Of a DNA stretch of 64,000 bases, positions 1 to 8,511 are shown in pieces. Position numbers and translations under genes: made by a program. The first letter of the stretch is position 1, and every line of letters begins with the position of its first letter. The notes under the pieces were generated by a model. It made no database searches, was not told the DNA's origin, and was given only the letters and a program-made list of their open reading frames with translations. Origin of the DNA: Bremerella alba (lineage in GTDB: Bacteria; Planctomycetota; Planctomycetia; Pirellulales; Pirellulaceae); the NCBI RefSeq assembly GCF_013618625.1, contig NZ_JABRWO010000011.1:1-64000 (forward strand), written 5' to 3'.

Positions 1-1
1 C

Positions 2-433
2 AAAGAGGAAGACTATGAAGCATTTCTTCGCGTGCTGGGCGAAGGGCTGCGGCGTTACCCGGTCGAGCTCTTCGCACTGACGTTGATGCCCAATCATTGG
101 CATTTGATTCTTCGTCCCGAGCAAGACAGCATGATGGGGCGGATGCTCCGCTGGGTCACGGCCACGCACACGCAGCGTTACCACGCTCATTGGCGTTGGA
201 CGAACAAAGCCGATCGGGAGCCCCGTCTGCTTTCTCCCTGGCCAATTGCTCGAACGCCCAACTGGCTCCAACGTGTGAACGAATCACTTAGCGAGAAAGA
301 ACTCGGCGCCCTCCGCCAATGCGTCAGCCGCGGCCGACCCTATGGCAATCAAGAATGGACACAAGCCGAGGCCCAGCGTTCCGGCTTGAGTTACACCCTC
401 CGCCCCCGCGGGCGGCCGCGTAAGAGTAGTTAG
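2..433 (+). pseudogene. REP-associated tyrosine transposase (RAYT), 5'-truncated by window edge, internal deletion
   Basis: The frame is open from base 2, so the start lies outside the window. The HUH motif is visible as MPNHWHLI, which in this Y1 transposase family binds the metal for single-strand DNA cleavage. The C-terminal end (LLSPWPI, VNESLSEKELGALR, RGRPYG, TLRPRGRPRK) matches the usual RAYT tail. Between RYHAHW and RWTNK, however, the roughly 50 residues expected in the family (the GHLYQGRFKSF and YVERNP blocks, which carry the catalytic tyrosine) are missing, in frame. The product is therefore probably inactive. REP-like hairpins that such enzymes normally act on lie just downstream. 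Confidence 0.7.
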
Positions 434-466
434 AGAAAAGACCCCCGTCCCCTTTGCTCTCTCTAA
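430..466. repeat. REP-like hairpin, copy 1
   Basis: TTAGAGA (430-436) pairs perfectly with TCTCTAA (460-466), and AAAG (437-440) can pair with CTTT (452-455), leaving a C-rich loop containing CCCCCGTCCCC. It overlaps the stop codon of the RAYT remnant. The core AAAAGACCCCCGTCCCCTTT recurs at 1431-1448 (inverted) and 1817-1840. Confidence 0.55.
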
Positions 467-680
467 GGCCTGGTGGTGGAACGCTCTTTGGCATTGGCCT
501 TCAGGTTGCAAAAAGAACCAATAACAAGGCGGTCGACAACAACAATATCAAGCAACTCTTTCGTATCGATTATTGGAACTTTCATAAACTTACACCTCCC
601 TTAGGCCTGCATGTTCATTACCACATACCCTTTGCAGACAAAACCGCCCACCCCACCGGGGGTCCGCACAATAGGACAAT

Positions 681-1301
681 ATGGACGCCATAACGACAAT
701 TCAATCGCAACTCGACTTCTTCCTGCCTCAGCATCCTCACTGGTTGATACCCAGAACTGGATTGCAAATGGTCAAAATGCTACATGTACTAGATTGTAAA
801 TCGTTCCAGACATGGCGTTACTGGGAAGACCCGTCGAGCTCCGTAACCCTACCAACAGCTACTCTGAGAACTGATTCAGAGACAAGTGGTTTCTTCAATC
901 GTCAATGGCGAGAAGAGGCATTTGGATTTCTATTTCCCGAATTGGCTTACGTCCCGATTAACTCACACATCGAGCTCTTTTCTGCACTCACCAAGTACTG
1001 CCAAGCCTTGTCGCATGGCTGTATCCCGAGAAAGGGTATCGCGAAGCAATTATGGCACACCCTATTGAGTACTGAATGGATAGCATTTCCTTTAGCTGTA
1101 TCTCCTTTTATGGAAGAGGCTGCAACAGACTACTGCTTGGTACTGGTAAACAACAAAGAAGCATATGAGTTAATTGAAATAGAGTTCTCGGGGGATTCGA
1201 AGGTCTTTCAGTGGAAAGCCAATTTCACTGATTGGCCAATCCCAGCAGAGGCAGAGGACTTGGCTCATAGAATGTGGAACGAGGAACTTTCGCAGCTTTA
1301 G
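681..1301 (+). CDS. hypothetical protein, possible orphan immunity-type protein
   Basis: This is a 206-residue soluble protein with no motif I recognise. It is acidic towards the C terminus, rich in aromatic residues, and has no signal peptide or membrane segment. Its base composition is visibly more AT-rich than the housekeeping genes that follow. Its last codons overlap an RHS-repeat fragment in another frame. Small orphan proteins of this size beside RHS remnants are often immunity or toxin-domain leftovers, but that is only an inference from position. The start at 681 is the first ATG; no strong ribosome binding site is seen. Confidence 0.5.
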   Translation: MDAITTIQSQLDFFLPQHPHWLIPRTGLQMVKMLHVLDCKSFQTWRYWEDPSSSVTLPTATLRTDSETSGFFNRQWREEAFGFLFPELAYVPINSHIELFSALTKYCQALSHGCIPRKGIAKQLWHTLLSTEWIAFPLAVSPFMEEAATDYCLVLVNNKEAYELIEIEFSGDSKVFQWKANFTDWPIPAEAEDLAHRMWNEELSQL

Positions 1302-1423
1302 CTTCGGTTATCGAAGATCAAGACCCTGCCTCAATCCTCGACGATCCTTTGGCAACCGCCTACCAATACGATCTTCGCGGCAATCTCGACGAAACCCATC
1401 TCCCCAATGGTGTGATCGGATAA
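1286..1423 (+). pseudogene. RHS/YD-repeat protein fragment
   Basis: The frame ending at the TAA of 1421-1423 reads LATAYQYDLRGNLDETHLPN, which has the Y-x-YD-x-x-GNL spacing and following PNG typical of RHS/YD repeats. There is no start codon and no further repeat, so this is a remnant of a much larger cell-surface or toxin-delivery protein. Confidence 0.45.
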
Positions 1424-1430
1424 GGGATAA

Positions 1431-1448
1431 GGGGACGGGGGTCTTTTC
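1431..1448 (-). repeat. REP-like motif, copy 2 (inverted)
   Basis: GGGGACGGGGGTCTTTTC is the reverse complement of the core found at 435-454, and lies immediately after the RHS fragment. Confidence 0.5.
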
Positions 1449-1611
1449 TGGAACTATGGATGCGAGGCAAAAGCTTCAAGGCGATAAAGAAACGACTCCC
1501 CCAAAACACGCAGCTCGATCTTCCGGATTTCCCCTGCACTTTGCCAGGTGACAATCCCCATCGGTTCTGATTGATCGACGTCGCTTCGCGACCGCCCATG
1601 CCGTGACCAAA

Positions 1612-1686
1612 ATATCTAACGGAGATTTGCTCGTAACGCTCATTAAGAGCTGCTACGTTAGAAAGTCCGCTAGCGGGTCAAACTAT
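1612..1686 (+). repeat. 75-bp direct repeat, copy 1, with conserved hairpin
   Basis: This stretch matches 2651-2725 with about ten differences in 75 bases. A stem TAACGCTC/GAG plus CGTTA (1634-1660) is conserved in both copies while its loop differs (ATTAA here, GCGAA in copy 2). That suggests the fold, not a peptide, is what is conserved. Confidence 0.6.
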
Positions 1687-1816
1687 TCCTGTCGTTTTCT
1701 ACAGGTCGGACGGGGTTCGTTTCTTCTCTCGACAACAAGTTGGAAGCCTGGATCGACGGTTGCAGGTGATCGACGTGACCATTGAAGGAAAGAAAATCTC
1801 GACGCGAAGCGAGTTT

Positions 1817-1840
1817 CAGAAAACCCCCGTCCCCTTTAAG
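1817..1840 (+). repeat. REP-like motif, copy 3
   Basis: AAAACCCCCGTCCCCTTTAA has the same core as copy 1 and is followed by a run of nine C residues and a T-tract. Confidence 0.5.
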
Positions 1841-1870
1841 CCCCCCCCCTTTTTTAGCTTCCCTGGTCTA

Positions 1871-2272
1871 CTACAACGAAGCCTCGCGGTGGGTATCCCC
1901 GTATTTCGTATCCACTTCTTGAAATTCTTTCCTGAAGCGGTCCTGTGCCCTTTTTAGTTGGTCCCGCAGCGACGGGGAACGCCGTTCTTGCCGTAACCCG
2001 GGCCAGTCGGGGCACTCTCGCACGAGCTGAAACCAGGGAGCCCTGAATTCGTCACGGGGCTCTTCCAGGATCAAAGAAACGCGGTAAGCGAGAACATATC
2101 GGAATGCCCAGTTGTTATCGGAAAAACACGCCGCGAATGCCTCGCGCGGATACTCATCACTCCATAACAGCCCGCCAGAGACGCCGTCAAAGATGCAGAT
2201 CGCATTAGGGTCCCAGGTTGTCTGGAGCAGGATCGCCAGCACACTTTCTGAGAAGGTCCATGGATGGTTCAT
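1871..2272 (-). CDS. hypothetical protein
   Basis: This is a 133-residue protein starting MNHPWTFSE from an ATG at 2272. It has many Trp, Phe and Arg residues, a charged C-terminal half that may be helical, no signal peptide and no metal-binding motif. I do not recognise the family. It lies between two copies of a 75-bp repeat in a decayed accessory patch, so it may be recently acquired. The reading frame is clean and composition is close to that of the neighbouring chromosome, which favours a real gene. Confidence 0.45.
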   Translation of the reverse strand: MNHPWTFSESVLAILLQTTWDPNAICIFDGVSGGLLWSDEYPREAFAACFSDNNWAFRYVLAYRVSLILEEPRDEFRAPWFQLVRECPDWPGLRQERRSPSLRDQLKRAQDRFRKEFQEVDTKYGDTHREASL

Positions 2273-2864
2273 TGAAATCTCATGTCAATCAATCTTGGGT
2301 CAACTCAAACATTCTCTCGATGAACATTCGATTTTGGCATTTGCTATGGTAACTTAAGACCTGCCCTGGAATCCAATCCCTGGAACAAAACTTATCGTTG
2401 ACGAAAGTGGCCCGCCTTCGCACTAGCCCCGATACGATAGCATATCGCCAACAAGCCTGGGACGAGTTCACCGACATTCGTACACCGGGGTTTGGAGAAT
2501 GCTAAACTGCCAGCGAACACACTTGAATGTCGTTCGACTTCATCAAGACCCCGCCATAATCAAAGCCCTGACGTTCTTTTTCCTCCTGGGCTGATCGCAT
2601 GTCGATACGCCGGAAACGCGCGCTGGATGGCGGCCGAAGGAGTGATTAAAACATCCAACGGAGATTTACTCGTAACGCTCGCGAAGAGCTGCTACGTTAG
2701 AAAGCCCACTAGCGAGTTAAACTATGCCGGACGAGGGCTTTTGGGGCCCGGCCAAGCGTGCGCAGGAGGCGCGCTAACCGTTTCGCCTGGCCTTGAAAGG
2801 ATCGGTCGTCGCAAGAGACCTCGGTTCCCCGTTTGTTGTATTAGGAAAAGCGAGAGATCATTTT
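2273..2864. other. gene-free stretch
   Basis: No gene is supported. The only structure seen is the second copy of the 75-bp repeat at 2651-2725. Confidence 0.4.
2651..2725 (+). repeat. 75-bp direct repeat, copy 2
   Basis: It aligns without gaps to 1612-1686 at about 87 percent identity. The hairpin arms TAACGCTC, GAG and CGTTA are unchanged; most changes fall in loops and flanks. Confidence 0.6.
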
Positions 2865-3194
2865 ATGTTGGAAGATTCAAACCAAATCGACATGGTTCTC
2901 AAAGGCAACAACGGCGAGGTGGTCTTTGTCATCATCGATGGCGGAGTGACGACCGACCCGGATAAGCGGCTAGAGCTTTTGAACCATAAGGTCCAATGTT
3001 GTGCCGGGGCTTTGTGCGATCAAGATCAGTGGGAAGAGTTGGGTTGTCCAAGCGACGTTGCGATCGAGGTGCAATGCCAATTCGAAGTGAACGAAGAGGC
3101 ACCCCCGAAACAACTCAACTTCACCACCCCAGATGGCCGCGATATCGAGATGGCTATCCGGTTTGTTGCGCAGCCTAGCCCCTATGGCAGCTAG
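2865..3194 (+). CDS. hypothetical protein
   Basis: This is a protein of 109 residues from the ATG at 2865; an upstream TTG at 2793 would add 24 residues. It has two cysteines in an NHKVQCCAG context and another in QCQFEVN, alternating hydrophobic and charged stretches that suggest a small beta-rich domain, and no signal peptide. No family is recognised. It converges with the isocitrate dehydrogenase gene and leaves only 36 bases between the two stop codons. Confidence 0.45.
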   Translation: MLEDSNQIDMVLKGNNGEVVFVIIDGGVTTDPDKRLELLNHKVQCCAGALCDQDQWEELGCPSDVAIEVQCQFEVNEEAPPKQLNFTTPDGRDIEMAIRFVAQPSPYGS

Positions 3195-3230
3195 TGACTG
3201 CGTAGTCAAAGGCTGTATCGGAGGCCCGTT

Positions 3231-4244
3231 TTAGACGCTCACCGTATCCAGCTTCGCGATGATCGCTTCTCCGAATTCGGTTGTCGAGGCCGAGCCTTGC
3301 AGGTCGCCAGTTAGCGTTTTGCCTTCTTCCAGGACAGCGAAGAGCGAGGCTTCGATTTTCTTGCCGGCTTCCGTTTCGCCCATGTGTTTGAGCATCATGG
3401 TGGCGCTTAGCAGCAGCGCGGTGGGGTTGGCCAGGTTTTTGCCGGCGATGTCAGGGGCCGTACCGTGCACGGCTTCGAAGACGGCGGCGTCGGTTCCCAG
3501 GTTACCGCTGGGGGTCACGCCCAAGCCGCCGACCAGGCCACTGGCGAGGTCAGAGAGAATGTCGCCGAAGAGGTTTTCCATGACCAGCACGTCGAACTGA
3601 TGCGGGTTAAGGACCATCTTCATTGCGGCCGCGTCGACGATGCAGTCGTCGTACTCGATGTCGGGGTAATCTTTGGCGACTTTATTGCATGTGTCTAAGA
3701 ACAGCCCGTCACTGAGCTTCAAAATGTTGGCCTTGTGAATGCACGTCACGCGCTTACGGCCTAAGCTGCGGGCCGTATCGAAGGCGAACTTGGCGATCCG
3801 ACGCGAGCCCGTTTCGGTGATCACGCGCAGGCTTTCCACCACGCCTGGAATGACGGTGTGTTCGAGTCCGCTGTAAAGTCCTTCGGTGTTCTCGCGAACG
3901 ACAATCAAGTCGACATCTTTGAAAGGCGCGGGAACTCCTTTGAGCGATTTGGCTGGCCGATAGTTGGCATACAGCTGAAGCTCTTTTCGGAGCGACACAT
4001 TCACACTGCGGAAGCCCGTACCGCTGGCAGTGGCCAGGGGGCCTTTCAGCGCGATCTTGGTCCGGCGAATGTTGTCGAGCGTTTCCTGCGGGAGCGGATC
4101 GCCATGTTTTTCAAACGCGGAGAGCCCTGCTTCGCAGGGGATCCATTCGATTGTCACGCCAGCCGCCGCGATGATGTCCTGGACAACGCTGGTGATTTCG
4201 GGCCCGATGCCATCGCCGGAAAGTAGGCAGACTTGGTACGACAT
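3231..4244 (-). CDS. icd: isocitrate dehydrogenase (NAD-type)
   Basis: This 337-residue enzyme oxidatively decarboxylates isocitrate to 2-oxoglutarate in the TCA cycle. The family motifs are clear: GDGIGPE near residue 10, the substrate loop GTGFRSVNVSLRKELQLYAN, RENTEGLYSG, the metal-binding ENLFGDILSDLASG, and HGTAPDIAGKN. The Asp-Ile pair in the last motif is what NAD-dependent members carry, so NAD rather than NADP is inferred. The start is placed at 4244 because AGGAG sits 7 bases upstream; the frame is open 43 codons further but without a good start. Isopropylmalate dehydrogenase is a close relative, but the loop above fits the isocitrate group. Confidence 0.88.
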   Translation of the reverse strand: MSYQVCLLSGDGIGPEITSVVQDIIAAAGVTIEWIPCEAGLSAFEKHGDPLPQETLDNIRRTKIALKGPLATASGTGFRSVNVSLRKELQLYANYRPAKSLKGVPAPFKDVDLIVVRENTEGLYSGLEHTVIPGVVESLRVITETGSRRIAKFAFDTARSLGRKRVTCIHKANILKLSDGLFLDTCNKVAKDYPDIEYDDCIVDAAAMKMVLNPHQFDVLVMENLFGDILSDLASGLVGGLGVTPSGNLGTDAAVFEAVHGTAPDIAGKNLANPTALLLSATMMLKHMGETEAGKKIEASLFAVLEEGKTLTGDLQGSASTTEFGEAIIAKLDTVSV

Positions 4245-4541
4245 GCGATTGCTCCTAAAAGTGTCTTCTGAGAGCGCGAGATCGCGTTCGGAAGCACCGG
4301 GTGGCGGACGTAAAGGTTGGTTAGGACCTATTTTGGGCATCCTTTTAGGGATGTCGAGCCTAGCCCGCGGCACGTGTCGTTTGTGTCTCTGCCGCGAAGA
4401 ATGTCAGCGGTGCAGCACCGCCCTCAAGGACACGGCTTGCGGCAATGCGAATGCCCTTGGTAGTTGCTGGGGAAATCCGCACGAGGTTGAAAATTATCGT
4501 GTCGGACACGCGATCTAACCCCTTTGAGGTGATCGCAAGGG

Positions 4542-5036
4542 TTACGAGGCGAGTTCTTTGGGCCGCAAAATTTCGATCATTTGCCAGGGATTGGGCTGGG
4601 CGAACGCATTTTCCCAGCCGCCAGCAACATTCTCAAATAACGCTGCGTTAGCGGTTGTCATGCGGACGTTTTGGCTCGACAATTGATTAACCGCTAATTC
4701 CCACCCAGGGTTGTGCCCGATAATTAAAGAGGTGCCGCAGCTTGCGGGAAGTTTTTCCGCGACCGCGCGGATGTCCGCCGGAGAGCCGTGGTACAGCGAT
4801 TTCGAGGAGATGACCTGCGTGGCTTCGGGGAAATGGCTTGCCATCAATTCCCAGGTCTGGGTGGTTCGCAGGGCGGCAGAATGAACCACTACGTCGGGGC
4901 TCCAACCTCGATTCGATAGTTCAGCGGCGATGCGAGGAGCATCTCGTAAGCCGCGACCATTCAAAGGGCGATCAAAATCGGCGACATCATCTTCCCAAGA
5001 ACTCTTGGCGTGCCGCATCAAAATCATTCGTATCAT
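4542..5036 (-). CDS. sixA: SixA-like phosphohistidine phosphatase
   Basis: This 164-residue protein belongs to the histidine phosphatase superfamily. The catalytic LMRHAKS motif is at residues 7-13, the second histidine is in IIGHNPGWE, and the basic residues of AALRTTQTW follow the usual order. SixA enzymes remove phosphate from histidine on phosphotransfer domains; the small size and RHAKSSW context fit SixA better than phosphoglycerate mutase. The chosen start gives MIRMILMRHA; codons upstream are open but lack a typical start context. It lies about 300 bases upstream of icd on the same strand and diverges from the Ppx gene, so the interval 5037-5197 should hold both promoters. Confidence 0.8.
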   Translation of the reverse strand: MIRMILMRHAKSSWEDDVADFDRPLNGRGLRDAPRIAAELSNRGWSPDVVVHSAALRTTQTWELMASHFPEATQVISSKSLYHGSPADIRAVAEKLPASCGTSLIIGHNPGWELAVNQLSSQNVRMTTANAALFENVAGGWENAFAQPNPWQMIEILRPKELAS

Positions 5037-5197
5037 CGGTGGTTTCTTTCGGCCATCGCGTGGCAGGCTGGGATTCTTCTGGCAATGGTCGCCGGGCATA
5101 TCTCGGGCCGGCAACTGCAGGTGTCCCCTATTGTGTCGTTTGGATCTTTCTTTGAATATGCATCTAGTCGAACTTTTGACGTAAGGATGGCGACCCT

Positions 5198-6838
5198 ATG
5201 AGCCAACAACCGACCGATATTCGCCTGGCCAATGTCGAGACGGAAAACGCAGCATCCCCACCAGAAGACGCACCGATCCGCTGCGCCGCAATCGATATCG
5301 GCTCGAACAGCATGCGTCTGGTCGTGGCGCAAAAGCTGGCAGGTTACGACTACCGCGTGCTCGACGAAGAACGTGAGTCAACGCGTTTGGCACATAGCTT
5401 ATCGATCAACGGCAACCTCGACCCGGCAACGATCGATAATTCGATCAACGCCCTGCGTCGCTTCAAGAAGATTGCCGAAGGATTCGGCGTCTACGATATT
5501 CGCACCATCGCCACGTGCGCCGTGCGTGAGGCCGGCAACGGGGGCGAGTTCTGTCAGCGAGCCAAGGACGAAGTCGGGATTGATATCGAAGTGATCTCGG
5601 CTGATATGGAAGGCCAGTTGGCTTTTCGTAGCGTGGCCCAGGCTTTCGATGTTCGCGACATGAACGTAGCCATCGCCGACATTGGCGGCGGCAGCACCGA
5701 GGTCGTGTTTGCCTGTGGGGGGCATATCGAAGAGATCGTCCCGACTAAGCTCGGCTGTGTGCGGGCCACCGAACAATTCGGCATCAACGAAGAGCTTTTC
5801 ACGACGCCGGATAGTTTGAAGAACATGATTGCCGGCATCGACAAAGAGCTGAAAACACTGCTCAAAAAACGCCCTTTCGTGCCGCAAGTTCTCTTTGGTA
5901 CCGGCGGCACGTTTACCACCCTGGCGAGCATCCTCATGATGCAGCGCGGCGAAGTGGGGCAGATGGAATGGGGTTATCGCATACACCGGGCCGACGTCAG
6001 CCACATGCTGGACCTGCTCAGTAAGATGACGCTCAAAGAACGCAAGTCGCTGCCGGGGCTCAGTACCGATCGCGCCGACATTATCGTCGCTGGCATCGCC
6101 ATCATCGACCGCCTGATGCACCGCATGGATGTCAATACACTGCGGATCCACGACCGGGGTATTCGCGACGGGCTAATGCTGAGCATGATGGAAGATCTCG
6201 AGCCTGGCTCGCCCGACGACAAAGCGGCCGATGACCAACGTCGCCAGGAAGCGATGGACACCTTCTCGCGAAGCTGCGGTGTCGACATGATTCACACGCA
6301 GCACGTGGCGAACCTGGCCGTCAGTTTGTTTCGACAACTAACGCCGCTGTTCAACCTGAAGGAAACGGACGACGAAACCATCTATGCTTCCGCCATGCTG
6401 CAAGACGTTGGTTACCTGATTAACTACGAACAGCATCACAAGCACAGCTACAGCTTGATTCTCAACAGTCAGTTGCCTGGTTTTTCGCGACATGCGTTGG
6501 AAATTGTGGCCAACGTGGCCCGGTACCATCGGGGAGCCAATCCGAAGAAAAAGCATGCAAACTTCACCCGTTTGAGCGACAATGATCAGACGCGGGTAAG
6601 GCAGCTGGCCGCCATATTACGTGTGGCCGGCGCCCTCGACCGAAGCCACCGCCAGCAGGTTTCTCAGGCAGAAATCACGCAACATCCCGATCACATCTTT
6701 GTTTCGATCGAAGCCACCGGCGACCCGGAAGTCGATTTGTGGGCGGCCCGATCACGCACCGAGTTGTTTTGCAAAGCGTTCAATACCGACATTCGCTTCG
6801 GGCTTCATCGACCGGCGGCGAGTGGCGTGTCGAACTAG
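5198..6838 (+). CDS. ppx: Ppx/GppA family exopolyphosphatase with HD-like C-terminal domain
   Basis: This 546-residue protein has the ASKHA-fold phosphatase domain (AIDIGSNSMRLVV near residue 30, ADIGGGSTEVVF near 160, LFGTGGTFTTLA near 235), which hydrolyses polyphosphate or guanosine pentaphosphate. The C-terminal third is the usual HD-like helical domain (ASAMLQDVGY, HHKHSYSLI). The expected His-Asp doublet reads Gln-Asp here, so metal binding there is doubtful. The gene is followed after 14 bases by a CHAD-domain protein, a combination known to deal with polyphosphate. Length matches the family. AAGGATGG upstream of the ATG is a plausible ribosome binding site. Confidence 0.88.
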   Translation: MSQQPTDIRLANVETENAASPPEDAPIRCAAIDIGSNSMRLVVAQKLAGYDYRVLDEERESTRLAHSLSINGNLDPATIDNSINALRRFKKIAEGFGVYDIRTIATCAVREAGNGGEFCQRAKDEVGIDIEVISADMEGQLAFRSVAQAFDVRDMNVAIADIGGGSTEVVFACGGHIEEIVPTKLGCVRATEQFGINEELFTTPDSLKNMIAGIDKELKTLLKKRPFVPQVLFGTGGTFTTLASILMMQRGEVGQMEWGYRIHRADVSHMLDLLSKMTLKERKSLPGLSTDRADIIVAGIAIIDRLMHRMDVNTLRIHDRGIRDGLMLSMMEDLEPGSPDDKAADDQRRQEAMDTFSRSCGVDMIHTQHVANLAVSLFRQLTPLFNLKETDDETIYASAMLQDVGYLINYEQHHKHSYSLILNSQLPGFSRHALEIVANVARYHRGANPKKKHANFTRLSDNDQTRVRQLAAILRVAGALDRSHRQQVSQAEITQHPDHIFVSIEATGDPEVDLWAARSRTELFCKAFNTDIRFGLHRPAASGVSN

Positions 6839-6852
6839 TAAAGTTTAGTTTC

Positions 6853-7791
6853 ATGGGAAAGAACACCAACTGGCTGGGAAAAATCGAGCCAGGGCATTCC
6901 ATTTCAGAGGTCGCCAAGGAGGCGCTTCGTACGCGCTCGAGCCGCATGCTCGAGTACCTACCGCTGGCCGCCAATCGCTGGAAGGAAGATGTCGAGTACG
7001 TTCATCATTTGCGTACGTGGTCTCGTCGGACCCAGGCTGCCCTGCAGCTTTTTGCTTCTCTGCTTCCGCTGAAACGTACGACCGTCGTGCGTAAAGCGAC
7101 CCAGAAGCTTCGCAAGGCCGGGGGTGAGGCCCGCGACTTGGATGTTTTCATGAAGCGGATTCGCAAGGCCAAGTTTGTCATTGGTGATGACGACAAGCGT
7201 GAAGTGCTGGCGTTTCTCAAAGGTCTCCGCAAGGCTGCTCAGCCCAACTTGGTCAAGACATGGGAGTGGGCCAAATCGGAAAACCTGGCCCGAAAATTCG
7301 AAGGCGTTGTTCTCCGCACGCGTTGGCGAGAAGTCGCTGAAGAAGAGTCCGTCGAGCAGATGGCCCCCACCCTGCTCGAACCGCTGGTGGTGCGCTTCTT
7401 TCACTTTTCACAGATGCTGGGCGAATCGCCAGAGTCGTTGCATCAAATGCGGATCGAAGGAAAGAAGGCCCGCTACGCGATGGAGTTGGTCGAAAGTGGT
7501 TTTCCCGCGAGTTTCCGCGAAGAACTGTATCCGGCGTTTGAAGAAGTTCAGTCCAAGCTAGGCGTCATCAACGATCATCACACGGCCGTCGAAAAGATTC
7601 TGCGTTGGCAAAACGAGACATCGACCAAAAAGTTCCCTGCGTTTCTCACGCAGTTGGTCGAGCACGAACGTGTCCAATTCGATGAGAAGGCCGAGGCCTT
7701 CCGCATCTGGTGGACCGAGTCTCGCGCTCAGCAGCTGAAAGAGCACTTCGATCAATACCTGGGCGGTCTCGGCTTGTCACCGACGGTTTAA
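6853..7791 (+). CDS. CHAD domain protein
   Basis: This 312-residue, strongly helical and basic protein has the conserved histidines of the CHAD domain (EYVHHLRTWSRRTQAAL near residue 50, ESLHQMRIEGKKARYAMEL near residue 200, KLGVINDHH near residue 240). CHAD domains bind polyphosphate through these His, Arg and Lys residues, which agrees with its place just after the Ppx gene. The ATG at 6853 is preferred over an upstream frame extension because that extension runs into the end of ppx. The stop codon overlaps the convergent isochorismatase-family gene by 4 bases. Confidence 0.85.
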   Translation: MGKNTNWLGKIEPGHSISEVAKEALRTRSSRMLEYLPLAANRWKEDVEYVHHLRTWSRRTQAALQLFASLLPLKRTTVVRKATQKLRKAGGEARDLDVFMKRIRKAKFVIGDDDKREVLAFLKGLRKAAQPNLVKTWEWAKSENLARKFEGVVLRTRWREVAEEESVEQMAPTLLEPLVVRFFHFSQMLGESPESLHQMRIEGKKARYAMELVESGFPASFREELYPAFEEVQSKLGVINDHHTAVEKILRWQNETSTKKFPAFLTQLVEHERVQFDEKAEAFRIWWTESRAQQLKEHFDQYLGGLGLSPTV

Positions 7792-8354
7792 GGACTTGCT
7801 TCGCGAACCAACTGGCTGATCTGCTTGAACTGCGGTGTGCCGGCCACACGGCACCATTCAAACAAGGCAGCCTCGGTGGTGGTGAGCGTGACGCCGGTCG
7901 ACTCCATTCTCCGCAGGGCGAACTCTAGATCGTGCGAGAAACGCGCCCCCACGGCATCGGCTGCCAGGTACACGTCGTAACCCAGCGACAGCAGGTCGAG
8001 CGCCGTTTGCTGCACACACACGTGGGCCTCGATACCGGCGAGGATAATCTTCGGACGGTTTAGTTCTTCGAGCTTGGCGGCAATCGCCTGGCAGCTGCTG
8101 AACTGCAGTTTATCAGGCATCTCGCCCAGCTTGGCGGCTAGCGGCTCGACGGTTGCTCCTAACCCCTTGCGATACTGCTCGGTACCCAGAGCCGGTATGC
8201 CTAAGATCTCTGCACCGTCCAACAGTCGCCGTGTGTTCCAGACAATACGCTCGCGATCAGCAATCGAGGGAAGCAGTTTCTCTTGCATATCGATCACCAG
8301 CAGCACGGTGTTCGACGGATTCATCAGCAGCGGATTGGGAAGTGGTTCAGACAT
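7788..8354 (-). CDS. isochorismatase-family cysteine hydrolase
   Basis: This 188-residue protein has the family's catalytic layout: Asp in LLVIDMQEKL and the nucleophile Cys in AGIEAHVCVQQTALDLL. Members hydrolyse amide or vinyl ether bonds in small molecules; the substrate cannot be told from sequence. The start at 8354 (MSEPLPNPLL) lacks a clear Shine-Dalgarno sequence; MNPSNTVL ten codons later is an alternative. The upstream region contains half of a GC-rich repeat that is complete at 43791-43854. Confidence 0.82.
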   Translation of the reverse strand: MSEPLPNPLLMNPSNTVLLVIDMQEKLLPSIADRERIVWNTRRLLDGAEILGIPALGTEQYRKGLGATVEPLAAKLGEMPDKLQFSSCQAIAAKLEELNRPKIILAGIEAHVCVQQTALDLLSLGYDVYLAADAVGARFSHDLEFALRRMESTGVTLTTTEAALFEWCRVAGTPQFKQISQLVREASP

Positions 8355-8389
8355 GGGGGCAACGATCAAAATAAGAAACAGTAAAACGT

Positions 8390-8411
8390 AGGGCCTGCGT
8401 GTCGCGGGGCG
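8390..8411 (+). repeat. single arm of a dispersed GC-rich repeat
   Basis: AGGGCCTGCGTGTCGCGGGG matches one arm of the 22-bp inverted repeat at 43791-43854 with one change, and is followed by related GGCTAGTGCTAGT sequence. No second arm is found here. Confidence 0.5.
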
Positions 8412-8511
8412 ATCGGTGGCTAGTGCTAGTCGTTGCGACCAAATTGCGCCACAATACAGGGCCACAGCCTTAAGCCTAGCAATCGATACGTAAGCTCGCG
8501 AGGACTCTTGC

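Larger units (their letters stand above)
1424..1870. other. gene-free stretch with repeats
   Basis: No convincing gene is seen. It holds an inverted copy of the CCCCCGTCCCC motif (1431-1448), the first copy of a 75-bp direct repeat (1612-1686) and a third CCCCCGTCCCC motif (1817-1840). It looks like a landing zone for REP-like elements. Confidence 0.5.

Noticed and set aside
2492-2965. 157-codon open frame on the plus strand
   Set aside because: It runs through the 75-bp repeat and overlaps a better gene; the shared peptide with the other repeat copy reflects the nucleotide repeat.
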